This document shows positions 11,662 to 20,310 of a stretch of 64,000 nt of DNA, piece by piece. How positions within the stretch are numbered: position 1 is the stretch's first letter; every line of letters starts with the position of its first letter. The position numbers were made by a program, and so were the translations under genes. The notes under the pieces were generated by a model. The model was not told where the DNA came from and did no database searches. It was given only the letters and a program-made list of their open reading frames with translations. This DNA comes from Hyphomicrobiales bacterium (GTDB lineage: Bacteria > Pseudomonadota > Alphaproteobacteria > Rhizobiales > Rhizobiaceae): positions 96,747-160,746 of the forward strand of contig UCLB01000009.1 in NCBI GenBank assembly GCA_900473205.1. Reading direction: 5' to 3'.

Positions 11662-12351
11662 TCAGCCTGGTGCTGTGGCAATGCTCTTAGCATCAAGAGT
11701 GATCAGCAATGCGACAACGAAGGCTGCGACCGTCGCAAACAGAAACGCGCCGAAGAAGACGAGGATTGCCCTTGCCCGGCCCATTCCCAGATCCTGAACA
11801 AACCACCGGATCTGAGCCTGCGCATACCATATCGTAGCGACGACGATCGTGATGAGACCAGCCAGCGCTCCCTCTTCTCGGGGCATGCTGAAGAAATCGA
11901 AACCGAGAACAAGGACGAAGGCGAAGGGCGCGGCAACATAGCATTGACTGAAGAATGGCGGGCGAAGCGAGTTGCGCGTGACCCTGATGTTCTTAGAGCG
12001 CAGCAACGTCACGGCCATGCACAGGGGATAGATTCCGAAAATCACCCCGCGCGCGATGAGGAGATTGGATGCGGAACCGAGTTCCCTGGCTGCGGCCGTG
12101 GAATCGTAGATCGAGGGCAGCGCACTTGAGAGCCCTTGCGACAGCAGCAGAGTGATCAACAGGAACAGAGGTGGACTGAGGGTGTCCTCGTACTGGTCTT
12201 CCGGCTCGTCGGCCAGTTCGGTGTCCGCGTAGCGCATCATCTGCAGCGGCCTGACGATGGAGCGCCACATGGTGACAGGATAGAACACGAGCCACGACAC
12301 CAGCTCATAGAGCAGTTCTTCGAGCGACTTCAGCAGTTTCATGAAATCCAA
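11662..12351 (-). CDS. Multi-pass inner membrane protein, unknown function
   Basis: A 229-residue protein with an amphipathic N-terminal region (LKSLEELLYELVSWLVFYPVTMWRSI), an acidic segment (DTELADEPEDQYED), and five hydrophobic segments toward the C terminus. It resembles Yip1/permease-like hypothetical membrane proteins of rhizobia, but I cannot name a function. A TTG start at 12351 is chosen because GGAGG lies 9 nt upstream; the ATG three codons later would be 18 nt from it. It converges on the small membrane gene at 11439-11615. Confidence 0.75.
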   Translation of the reverse strand: MDFMKLLKSLEELLYELVSWLVFYPVTMWRSIVRPLQMMRYADTELADEPEDQYEDTLSPPLFLLITLLLSQGLSSALPSIYDSTAAARELGSASNLLIARGVIFGIYPLCMAVTLLRSKNIRVTRNSLRPPFFSQCYVAAPFAFVLVLGFDFFSMPREEGALAGLITIVVATIWYAQAQIRWFVQDLGMGRARAILVFFGAFLFATVAAFVVALLITLDAKSIATAPG

Positions 12352-12616
12352 AGGCTCATCCCTCCCATCAGACGAAGACGTGTAAGTCCGCTCTCTTACC
12401 AGCGACAGCCGCGTGCGTCACGGTGGCGGTGCTTCCAGTTATTACCGTTTTTTGAATTCTGTGAGCATGCTCTCCATTGATCTGTTGGGATCAGGGTGAC
12501 GACGAGCCTGCCTCACGATGGGGCGGAGATTCAGGCACAACTAGCCCCCGCAACGTTTTCAGGATACATACGTTGAAAATCAGTTGGTGCTAACATAAGA
12601 CCCGAGGAGCCGATCG

Positions 12617-13015
12617 ATGAGGATCATGAAAAGCCTGATATTGAGTGCAGCCCTTCTAGCTGCCGTGCCGTCCTTCGCGGATGACACGAGACGCGAGGTC
12701 GTTCATTTCGCTGCGGGATCGTCCAGCTCCACCATCAAGTCTTCCGTAAAAGGCTATCAGACCGTCCAGTACTCGCTGTCTGTCACGGCTGGCCAGAAGA
12801 TGAGCGTCCAGCTCGATTCGAATAATTCCAGCCTGTATTTCAATGTGACCGCGCCGGGTGCCAATGCGGCCATGTTTAACAGCTCGATAGACGGCAACGG
12901 GACAACCATCATGATCCCTTCAAGCGGCAAATATCTCATCGACGTCTATCTCATGCGCAATGCGGCGAGGAGAAGCGAGGCCGCGACCTACGACCTTACA
13001 CTCTACGTCGAATAG
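12617..13015 (+). CDS. Putative periplasmic inhibitor of g-type lysozyme (PliG-like)
   Basis: A 132-residue exported protein: signal peptide MKSLILSAALLAAVPSFADD, then an all-beta domain. The C-terminal part (SGKYLIDVYLMRNAARR, residues ~103-119) matches the pattern of E. coli PliG, where SGKY is followed by an R-N-x-A-R motif. Total length and the central TAGQKMSVQL strand also match. PliG protects Gram-negative bacteria from host or invertebrate goose-type lysozymes in the periplasm. The first ATG is preceded by GAGGAG. Homology is recognised from memory of the family, so an alignment is needed for certainty. Confidence 0.62.
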   Translation: MRIMKSLILSAALLAAVPSFADDTRREVVHFAAGSSSSTIKSSVKGYQTVQYSLSVTAGQKMSVQLDSNNSSLYFNVTAPGANAAMFNSSIDGNGTTIMIPSSGKYLIDVYLMRNAARRSEAATYDLTLYVE

Positions 13016-13057
13016 TCGATCCGGACATCGAGAAAGTGGTAGTGGGGGGAACACGGC

Positions 13058-13807
13058 ATGAAAGCGTCAAGGACGTTATCCGGGCGGGATCTCCCCTTCT
13101 ACGATGGCATGCCTGTCGAGATCGAAGTGAGGGGGTGGCTCGTTCTCGTCGCATCGGTCTTGGTCGCATTTCTGGTGCTTACTCTCATTCCGCTGCGCAG
13201 TTTTCCGTACAATCTGGTTCCCACGCTTCTATTCGTCGGCATTCCGCTCCTGGCTCTAAGGGTCGTGGCCGGGCGACGCTGGACCTGTCTTTTCCGTCCG
13301 CTCCATCTTCGATCTTTTGTACTCATGTTGTTATTCGGATTAGCCACACTTGCGGGGTCGATGGCTGTCGGGTGGGTTCTGCAAAAGTTTTTCGAGCTGC
13401 ACTCCAATCCGGTCGCAGACGAGATCGCGGCAATGTCGGCCGTGCAGATTGGTGAGGCATTCATCGCCACCAGCATTCAACTGGTCGGCGAGGAGCTTTT
13501 CGGGATATTCCCCTTCCTTGCTGTGCTCTGGCTTTGCGTCAAGCATCTGCATATATCACGGAAAATTGGAATCCTAATCGCCCTCGTCGTCTCCGGAATA
13601 CTCTTTGGAGCGGCGCACCTGCCGACCTACGACTGGCATTGGGCGCAGTCCCTGATCGGGATCGGGTCTGCTCGCATCATCCTCACTCTCGCCTACGTCG
13701 CCACCAGAAACCTCTGGGTCTCTGCGGGTGCCCATATCATCAACGACTGGGCGGGTTTCATTTTCGTGCTCGAGCTTGGCCATGTGCCGATCACCCCGGA
13801 GGCGTAA
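13058..13807 (+). CDS. CPBP family intramembrane metalloprotease-like protein
   Basis: A 249-residue protein with about six to seven membrane helices. The CPBP (Abi/CAAX protease) motifs are visible in order: GEELFGIFPF, GAAHLPTYDWHW and AHIINDWAGF. In the classical EExxxR motif the arginine position is occupied by another residue, so activity is uncertain. A GGGGGGAA ribosome site precedes the ATG. It follows the PliG-like gene by 42 bp on the same strand and may be cotranscribed, which hints at an envelope-stress context. Confidence 0.82.
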   Translation: MKASRTLSGRDLPFYDGMPVEIEVRGWLVLVASVLVAFLVLTLIPLRSFPYNLVPTLLFVGIPLLALRVVAGRRWTCLFRPLHLRSFVLMLLFGLATLAGSMAVGWVLQKFFELHSNPVADEIAAMSAVQIGEAFIATSIQLVGEELFGIFPFLAVLWLCVKHLHISRKIGILIALVVSGILFGAAHLPTYDWHWAQSLIGIGSARIILTLAYVATRNLWVSAGAHIINDWAGFIFVLELGHVPITPEA

Positions 13808-13977
13808 GGGGTGGTCTAACCGATGCCACGTTACACCGGATCTTGCTTACCATGACGGGCTTTAGTTTTTGGAGGTCTCTCGAGACTGGCCATCATTCCT
13901 TCAATCCGCATTCCGCATCATGACAAGCCCGTTGCACTGTTGTAACTGGAATAGACGGCAGCAAACGGGAGGTCGGC

Positions 13978-15525
13978 CTGCGACGCTCAAAAATTATCGC
14001 GGTTTCGCTCCTTCTCGGTATCCTGGGTGCCGGCGTTCCGATCTTCGGCATGCTCTGGATCACATGGGCTCTGGCCCGAAGTGACGAGCAGGCGATGCTC
14101 AACACTGTTGCCGACCGCATCCTGATCCGGGCCACGCGCGCCGCCTCTGAAGCAGAGGCTGCAATCGCCATGTTATCCGACAGCGATGGCAAACCCTGCT
14201 CAACAGCAAAGATCGCGCTGATGCAGCGTGAAGTCTTCAATACGCTGACGATTGAGGAAATGGGATATCTTCAGGACGGAGCTTTACGATGCACGTCTTG
14301 GGGCACGCGTCTCGATCTCCCGGAGACAACTACGGACTTTCGAACGGAAAGTGGCTTGGACGTGACCTTCGCTCTGAGGCCAGCCCTCAGAGGTGGCACT
14401 CCCAAGCTCGCCTACAGAAAGGACAACTATAACGTCCTTGTCGATCCCGCGCGATTTGTCGATGTGATCACGGAACAGAAAGTGCATATGGCGGTGGCCG
14501 CAAGAGACGGACGCGTCTTTGCGCATACTGAAGCGGCCGACCTTGAGGCCATCCGACGGATTGCCGCGCAGTCGCGATACGTTCCTGATCAAACCTATGC
14601 CTATGGGGTCGTCAAATCCGACGACTGGATCGCTATCGCTCTTGAACCGCATCCGGCACTATTCAGCACGTTACGACGAGAGCAACTTCTCATGCTGCCG
14701 CTGGCGCTTTTGCTCGCAGGCGTGATGGTGGCAACCGTGGTCTGGTTTTCCAGACAAAGACTATCCATGCGCCGCGAACTCGAGATCGCGATCCGAAAGC
14801 AAGAGTTCACGGTACACTACCAGCCACTTATCGACTTGAAGACCGAGCAGTGTATTGGCGCAGAAGCGTTGGTGCGGTGGAAGCGCCCTGACGGCAGTTG
14901 GGTTCGCCCGGATCTGTTCATCCCTGTCGCGGAACAGTCAGGGCTTATCCAGAAGATCACTGCACAGGTCATCGGTAGGATTGGAGATGACATCGGTCAG
15001 ATTTTATCCCAGGATCCGTCCTTGCATATCGCCATCAATCTGTCGGCTGAAGACCTTGCACACAGTAGTTTCCTCCCGCTTATTGACGCACTCGTTCGAG
15101 ATCATCGCCTTAGACCCAACCAGATCTGGCTAGAGGCGACCGAGCGTGGCTTCCTCGACTACGCCGCTGTCAGCGAGACGATCTTGAGGGCACACCAGTC
15201 CGGCTACGTTGTCTGCATTGATGACTTTGGAACTGGCTATTCTAGCCTCCAGCATCTTGAGCAGCTTTCGTTTGATGTCCTGAAGATCGACAAATCCTTC
15301 GTCGACAGTATTGGCATCTCATCGCCGAAAAGCATGGTGATCCATCACATCATCGAAATGGCGAAATCGCTTGGAGCCCGCATCGTCGCGGAGGGGGTGG
15401 AGCGCCCTGAACAAGCGGAATACCTCAAGGGGAAGGACGTAGAATTCGGACAGGGATGGCTGTTCAGCCGCGCGTTGCCGAATGACGAATTTGCCACTTA
15501 TCTCCAAAAGCAAACGACCTCGTAA
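13978..15525 (+). CDS. Cyclic-di-GMP phosphodiesterase with CSS sensor and EAL domain
   Basis: An EAL protein with an N-terminal membrane helix, a periplasmic CSS-motif domain (CSTAKIALMQREVF ... LRCTSWG), a second membrane helix (LLMLPLALLLAGVMVATVVWF), then an EAL domain with GAEALVRW, INLSAEDL, DDFGTGYSS, KIDKSFV and AEGVE, all catalytic residues present. The first ATG (14050) falls inside the first membrane helix. The frame is open upstream to 13924 with no ATG, GTG or TTG; a CTG at 13978 has GGGAGG 5 nt upstream and gives a proper LRRSKIIAVSLLLGILGAG signal anchor, so I place the start there. Redox-sensitive CSS cysteines control such enzymes in E. coli. Confidence 0.88.
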   Translation: MRRSKIIAVSLLLGILGAGVPIFGMLWITWALARSDEQAMLNTVADRILIRATRAASEAEAAIAMLSDSDGKPCSTAKIALMQREVFNTLTIEEMGYLQDGALRCTSWGTRLDLPETTTDFRTESGLDVTFALRPALRGGTPKLAYRKDNYNVLVDPARFVDVITEQKVHMAVAARDGRVFAHTEAADLEAIRRIAAQSRYVPDQTYAYGVVKSDDWIAIALEPHPALFSTLRREQLLMLPLALLLAGVMVATVVWFSRQRLSMRRELEIAIRKQEFTVHYQPLIDLKTEQCIGAEALVRWKRPDGSWVRPDLFIPVAEQSGLIQKITAQVIGRIGDDIGQILSQDPSLHIAINLSAEDLAHSSFLPLIDALVRDHRLRPNQIWLEATERGFLDYAAVSETILRAHQSGYVVCIDDFGTGYSSLQHLEQLSFDVLKIDKSFVDSIGISSPKSMVIHHIIEMAKSLGARIVAEGVERPEQAEYLKGKDVEFGQGWLFSRALPNDEFATYLQKQTTS

Positions 15526-15584
15526 GAAATCTCACTTGCCTAAGATGCGGATACGCCTGTGTAACCTTAATCCAAGGACGTATT

Positions 15585-16004
15585 CTAACGTGGATCGAAA
15601 AGCATCAGGTTTCGGGGTCGGGGGTGATCAAGACCTGCGCAGTGGGCGGCCGCGGACGTAGTGAGATGGAATAGATCCTCGTCGGATACGGGCTTCGCTA
15701 TCACTCCGAGCGTTCCCGGAACACCTCTGGACACCTATTTCGGGTTCCCCGTCATGAAGATTACAGCTTTGCCTTCAGCAGCAAGCGCAGCCCCAATCTC
15801 GGGGACTTTCGGGCCGTCGGTCAGATTTACATCGACGAGCGCTATGTCTGCATGGGGAGCGAGATCTTTTGCATCAACCTTGCATGATGCTAGACCAGCA
15901 ACCTCTAGGCCCGCCGCTACCACTGCATCCTCAATCATCATCGCGATGATCAATTGGTCTTCAACAATGAGGACTTTGGGTCGGAGATTTGAGGTGTTCA
16001 TCAC
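15585..16004 (-). pseudogene. Single-domain response regulator interrupted by an amber codon
   Basis: The frame encodes a CheY-like receiver: VLIVEDQLIIAMMIEDAV with the acidic pocket, phosphoacceptor Asp in IALVDVNLTDG, and the conserved threonine in VIFMTGNPK. A TAG at 15735-15737 stops it after 89 residues, before the essential KP loop. Reading on in the same frame gives GTLGVIAKPVSDEDLFHL, the expected KPxS end of the domain, up to a TAG at 15585. So the gene is a receiver of about 139 codons with one internal nonsense codon. Only an ancestral point mutation or a sequencing error explains this. Confidence 0.75.
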
Positions 16005-16150
16005 GCTAGAAGGCGCTTCTGACGCGAAAGTTCCTCCGTTCGTTAAGAATAAGTCGAAGTCATGGAGGTTGTCATCACTCAGCCGCGCGACTTGGTAGTG
16101 GACAGACTGATGCTTTAAACAGAAATTGGACGATCTGTTACAAGAGAAAG

Positions 16151-16173
16151 GGCCCCGAACCGAGTTCGGAGCC
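16151..16173 (-). terminator. Rho-independent terminator of the CsbD gene
   Basis: A 10-bp stem with one G-U pair and a 3-nt loop (GGCTCCGAAC / GTTCGGGGCC on the minus strand) is followed by CTTTCTCTT. It lies about 20 nt downstream of the CsbD stop codon. Confidence 0.65.
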
Positions 16174-16193
16174 TATCAATGTCGTCGTAACCA

Positions 16194-16385
16194 TTATGCT
16201 CGGTCGACGATATCCTTCACTTTTTCCTTTGCTTCACCTTTGGCCTGCTGCGCATGACCCTTTGCTTCCTGGGCCGCGCCCTTGGCTTCCATTTCGTGGT
16301 TGTCGGTCGCGTCGCCTACAGCCTGACGGGCTTCGCCAGCTACTTCATTGACCTTGCCCTTAACCTTATCCATGGTGCTACCCAT
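16194..16385 (-). CDS. CsbD family stress protein
   Basis: A 63-residue hydrophilic, helical protein typical of CsbD/YjbJ: MDKVKGKVNEVAGEARQAVGD, then alanine/lysine/glutamate repeats (AKGAAQEAKGHAQQAKGEAKEKVKD). Such proteins are abundant under general stress, function unclear. The ATG at 16385 has AGGAGA 6-7 nt upstream. A canonical EcfG promoter lies 43 bp further upstream, and a hairpin terminator follows the stop, so it is a monocistronic stress gene. Confidence 0.9.
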   Translation of the reverse strand: MGSTMDKVKGKVNEVAGEARQAVGDATDNHEMEAKGAAQEAKGHAQQAKGEAKEKVKDIVDRA

Positions 16386-16427
16386 CGTCGTTCTCCTGTG
16401 TGAACTGCATTGTATTACTGCCAAAAG

Positions 16428-16453
16428 AACGGGTACTCCTGCGTTCTGGTTCC
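16428..16453 (-). promoter_or_regulatory. EcfG-type general stress promoter of csbD
   Basis: On the minus strand the sequence reads GGAAC, 17 nt, CGTT, exactly the alphaproteobacterial EcfG (general stress sigma) consensus GGAAC-N16/17-CGTT. The -10 element ends 42 nt before the csbD ATG, a normal leader length. The rest of the 415-bp gap 16386-16800 holds no convincing gene. Confidence 0.75.
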
Positions 16454-16800
16454 GCCAAAACGACAGACTTTTCGGAAGGATCGCGGAGGTGGGTTTACAA
16501 AGAACGAAATTTCGGAAGGTCAGACAGTCCTGCGTTAAGCGCATCCAACACCTCCTAACCTGACAGTTGGAGCGCGGCGATCAGGGAATCCACTAGCCTC
16601 TCGCACACCGTACTATAACGCTTTGGAATCTCAGTCACGCTCTCGAATTGCTACGTACTAGTGACACGGAATAATCCGCCAACATGATTCTTAAGTCATT
16701 GCTTGTGCGACTATCAGCCAAGCTCCCGGCGCTGTTGAGTCTGCCAATGGAAGAGCTGCTTGAACAGCCAGTTAGAAAGCCTTGCGGCGCCGCCCCGGAA

Positions 16801-17832
16801 TTAAGCCCTGAGCGGACTACGTACGATCTCCGCATGCTGACCGTAGCGCGCTAGCAAGGATGTTGCAGCATCTCGATCGACGGCTTTCGAGAACAGATAC
16901 CCCTGCCCGAGCCTGCAACCAAACGACAAGAGTTGGTCAAGCTGAGCGTCGGTCTCGATGCCTTCTGCCACAACCCGCAGGCCCAGCTTCGCGGCGATGC
17001 TGAGCAATCCCTCGACGATGATCACGGCACCATGACCTGAAACCAGCTGCTCGACGAAGGATTTGTCGATCTTGATGATATCGACCGGGACCGTTAGAAG
17101 ATGTGTAAGCGACGCGAACCCCGTTCCGAAGTCGTCGAGCGCGACACGCATTCCAAGTTTGCGTAGGGACCTGATCTCGTCGGCGACCACGTGATCGCGC
17201 TGGCCGAGATAAACGGACTCCGTCACCTCGAGAATAACGTGGTTCAGCGGGACGCCGGCATCCGCAAAGATCGTACAGAGCCGCTCTCGCAGATGTCCGG
17301 CGTGAAAGTCTGCCGCCGAAAGATTGATGCCGACGTGCTGGAAGGGCAACCCGCCGTCGAGCCAGGCGCGCATGTCTCTTGCGACACACAAGAGCATGCA
17401 TTCTGTCAGCTTGGCAGCAACATGGGCGTCTTTGGTCGCTTCGTGAAAGTTGGCAGCAGCTATTATTTCCCCAGACGTGGCTCTGATGCGGCACAGTGCC
17501 TCGAATCCCACCACCTCGCCCGTATCAAGCCGTACGACCGGCTGATAATGAGCGTGTATCCGGTTTTCGGCCAGCGCGAGGCTGACATCACGTATAGCTC
17601 TAAACCGTCTCGTAAACGTGGTGCCGAGCCCAGCGCTGTATTCGATGAAAGTACCCCGACTGCGTTCCTTTGCGTGGTACAACGCCATATCAGCGCACTG
17701 GCGAACCTGATCGGGAGTTTCTCCCGGGCCTGCGAGGCACCCCCCTAATGTAGCGCCTGGAGCTAGAACATGGCTAGCACAGTGCGCGTGTTCCTTCATA
17801 ACCTGAAGGATTTCTGCCGCTAACATTGCCAA
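16801..17832 (-). pseudogene. 5'-truncated GGDEF-EAL protein
   Basis: About 343 residues remain. The first 70 are the tail of a GGDEF domain (GCLAGPGETPDQVRQCADMALYHAKERSRGTFIEY), lacking the GG(D/E)EF motif. The rest is a complete EAL domain: GFEALCRI, INLSAADF, LEVTESV, LDDFGTGFASL, KIDKSFVEQL, VAEGIE. The in-frame codons run back only to 17844, where a stop lies and the sequence becomes insertion-sequence-like. The loss of the 5' part is explained by the ISL3 insertion region upstream. The EAL part could still be made from the TTG at 17832 if transcribed. Confidence 0.8.
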
Positions 17833-17887
17833 TGAAGATTCTTGTCAATCGGCTTGGAATGTTGACCCCGTATCGGCGTCCAATTTT

Positions 17888-19542
17888 GGCTCTGACTCAC
17901 TTTTGATGAATTCTGGGCGTCGGCTGGCGTTGGTTTTGCAAAAGGAATCAGCGCCATGGTTCATTCGGTTCGCCCCTCCGCACTCGTGCCTCGAGGCTTT
18001 GTCATCGATGAGACAGCTTCTGCTGGCGACGCGATCATACTCGCTGTCCGCTCGAGGGATATGTCCAGCCCTTGTCCAGGCTGCGGAACAAGATCAGAGC
18101 GGATACACAGTCGTTATCATCGACGCCTCACGGATCTGCCCATCGCGGGAAAGTCTGTGCGATTGGTTATCGCCGCGCGCCGGTTCCACTGTGACGCAGT
18201 GTTATGTGGACGAAGGATCTTTACCGAGCGCTTCGAGCCAGACGTCCTGGCGCCATGGGCGCGCCGTACCGCGCGGCTTGATCATATCGTCCATCATCTC
18301 GGGCTTGCCCTGGGTGGGCGGCCGGCGGCGTGTTTCGCTCGCAGGCTGATGGTGCCGGTCAGCAATGACACCTTGCTGCGTGTCGTCCGACGGCGCGGCA
18401 CTCCGCGTTTCATTCCGCCGACGGTGATCGGCATCGACGACTGGGCGTGGCGGCGCAACCGGCGCTACGGGACGATTATCTGCGATCTCGAACGGCGTAA
18501 AACTATTGCACTACTGCCGGACAGAGAGCCAGCAACCGCTCAGGCCTGGCTTTCGAAACATCAACAGATCAGTATTGTCGCCCGCGACCGCGGTGGCGCC
18601 TACGCCCTTGCTGCAGCCAAGGCACTTCCGGAAGCAACCCAAGTGGCTGATCGATGGCACTTGATGGAAAACGCAAGTCGGGCATTCCTCGACGCCGTGC
18701 GCAAATCCATGCGCCAGATCAGAACAGCGATCGGGTCCGCAACGATCAATCCGGACCTGCTGACGGCCGCTGAGCGGATCCAATATCAGGGATATCTTCA
18801 TCGAGAAGACACGAACGTAGCTATTCTGCACTTGGCCAAGTCCGGCGTTGCAATCAAAGAAATCGTTCGTCGCACCGGGCACAGTCGCGGCCTCGTCAGG
18901 CGGGTGCTACGCGGTCAGAGATCCGACGTGTTCCGCGTACGAGAGAACTCGCTTGAAGTTTATCTGCCATGGCTCGACGCCCAGTGGAGTGCCGGCCACC
19001 GCAATGGCACACAGTTGTGGCGAGAGTTAACGCGCCAGGGGTTCCGGGGCTGCCTTCGTGTTGTAACCGAATGGGCGACGCGTCGGAGAAAGGCCGAAAA
19101 GATGGATTGTGATGCCTTGAGCCGTACGCCGTCGGCAAGGACTGTCGCACGCCTCATGACCATCGGGCGCGACGATCTTTCCAAGTCTCAGACCGTTACG
19201 GTTGCCGCGATTGAAGGCGGAGTGCCTCAACTCGTTGAAGCCCGGGAAGTGGTCGCCGCTTTCCAAGCCATGATCCGCAAGAAATCTCTTGCCGATCTCG
19301 AAGCGTGGTTGGAACGCGCTCGATCAAGCCTGGTAGCAGCCTTCGCCAATGGTGTAGCCAAAGATCGGGCGGCTGTCAGTGCCGCGATCAGTTCGCCATG
19401 GTCAAACGGACAGACAGAGGGGCAAATCACCAAGCTCAAGCTTGTAAAACGTCAAATGTACGGTCGAGGAAAAATTGACCTCCTTCAGGCCCGCGTCATC
19501 GGCATCGGATAGCCCACTGACCACCAAAATTGCGTCAGAGCC
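17888..19542 (+). mobile_element. ISL3-family insertion sequence
   Basis: A 1655-bp element with one transposase gene. The ends are imperfect inverted repeats: GGCTCTGACTCACTTTTGAT at the left and, read inward from the right, GGCTCTGACGCAATTTTGGT. The 8-bp flanks (CCAATTTT and AATATTCC) are AT-rich but not identical, so there is no clear target duplication. That fits deletion or recombination after insertion, in line with the missing middle of the GGDEF-EAL gene. Confidence 0.82.
17956..19512 (+). CDS. ISL3 family transposase
   Basis: A 518-residue DDE transposase of the ISL3 family. It has the N-terminal zinc-finger-like CPGCGTRSERIHSRYHR, the conserved VIGIDDWAWRRNRRYGTIICDLERRK region with the first catalytic aspartate, VADRWHLMENASRAF, a helix-turn-helix-like SGVAIKEIVRRTGHSRGLVRRVLRG, and the C-terminal WSNGQTEGQITKLKLVKRQMYGRGK carrying the final catalytic glutamate. 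Full length with no internal stop, so it may be active. Confidence 0.93.
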   Translation: MVHSVRPSALVPRGFVIDETASAGDAIILAVRSRDMSSPCPGCGTRSERIHSRYHRRLTDLPIAGKSVRLVIAARRFHCDAVLCGRRIFTERFEPDVLAPWARRTARLDHIVHHLGLALGGRPAACFARRLMVPVSNDTLLRVVRRRGTPRFIPPTVIGIDDWAWRRNRRYGTIICDLERRKTIALLPDREPATAQAWLSKHQQISIVARDRGGAYALAAAKALPEATQVADRWHLMENASRAFLDAVRKSMRQIRTAIGSATINPDLLTAAERIQYQGYLHREDTNVAILHLAKSGVAIKEIVRRTGHSRGLVRRVLRGQRSDVFRVRENSLEVYLPWLDAQWSAGHRNGTQLWRELTRQGFRGCLRVVTEWATRRRKAEKMDCDALSRTPSARTVARLMTIGRDDLSKSQTVTVAAIEGGVPQLVEAREVVAAFQAMIRKKSLADLEAWLERARSSLVAAFANGVAKDRAAVSAAISSPWSNGQTEGQITKLKLVKRQMYGRGKIDLLQARVIGIG

Positions 19543-19666
19543 AATATTCCACGCCGAAACACAGTTCGATTGTCACTCGCAACGTTTCGCCGCGGGCGAT
19601 CATCTCCAGAATGGCATTCTGCAGTTCAAGAGTCATGGCAAGGAGTTCTTTTCGGAAAGCGTGACT
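19543..19666 (-). pseudogene. Fragment of a GAF-domain sensor, probably from the truncated GGDEF-EAL gene
   Basis: On the minus strand a short open stretch reads FRKELLAMTLELQNAILEM followed by IARGETLRVTIELC. This resembles the start of GAF domains found N-terminal to GGDEF-EAL modules. It stops being sensible at the ISL3 boundary and has an in-frame TAA upstream at 19667. It has the same orientation as the GGDEF-EAL remnant on the other side of the element. No gene is identified in the remaining 19667-20310; a 121-codon minus-strand frame there shows no recognisable features. Confidence 0.4.
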
Positions 19667-20310
19667 TTACTAACGCAACGTTGTTGTCAGGTTGCTGATG
19701 TACGTAAAGGCTTAGTAAGCCTGCTTGTTCCCGAGGCTTATGAGGGGCAATCGAAATTGCTGCTTAGGCACAGTGTTTCCCGTACCCGCCTTGATGTGAA
19801 TCGAACCGTCGACATACGAGCGCGCACCCGTCGCATTCTATTGTATCTGACCGCGCCACGCCTGAGAGGACTGCTGACGTTAAACTTGCAGTCGGCGCGG
19901 CCGGACCGATGGTGTTCATCAACACAGTCTTGCTTAATCAAGCGGCTGTGATCTCCAAGAACATTATTTAGTGCTTTGGGAAGTAAGTCCTGCGTTGATG
20001 CTGGCTGATCCGTTTTTGCCGCGCCTGCAAATTTCGACATCTCAATGCTTAATATCACAAAAACAAACGTCGATTTGTTCCGCTGGTTTGTGGCGCGAAA
20101 CAAACGGCATCGTCCGATTGAACGTGATATCCTTACAGATGAAAGTTATGCCAAAATGCCGCGATGACATGAAAGACTAGTGCTGCCGCCAAACAAGCCA
20201 TACTCTCGTGGGCAACTGCCCATAGGGTGTTGAGTTCAAGGTTTACCCTGCGGACCGAACAAAGTGTCAGCCTGTGGCATTTTTTCAAAGCAGAATGGTC
20301 TGCACTATGA

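Noticed and set aside
19738..20103. 121-codon minus-strand frame between the ISL3 element and the phosphatase
   Set aside because: Biased composition, no motif, no good ribosome site; listed only as part of the gene-free stretch.
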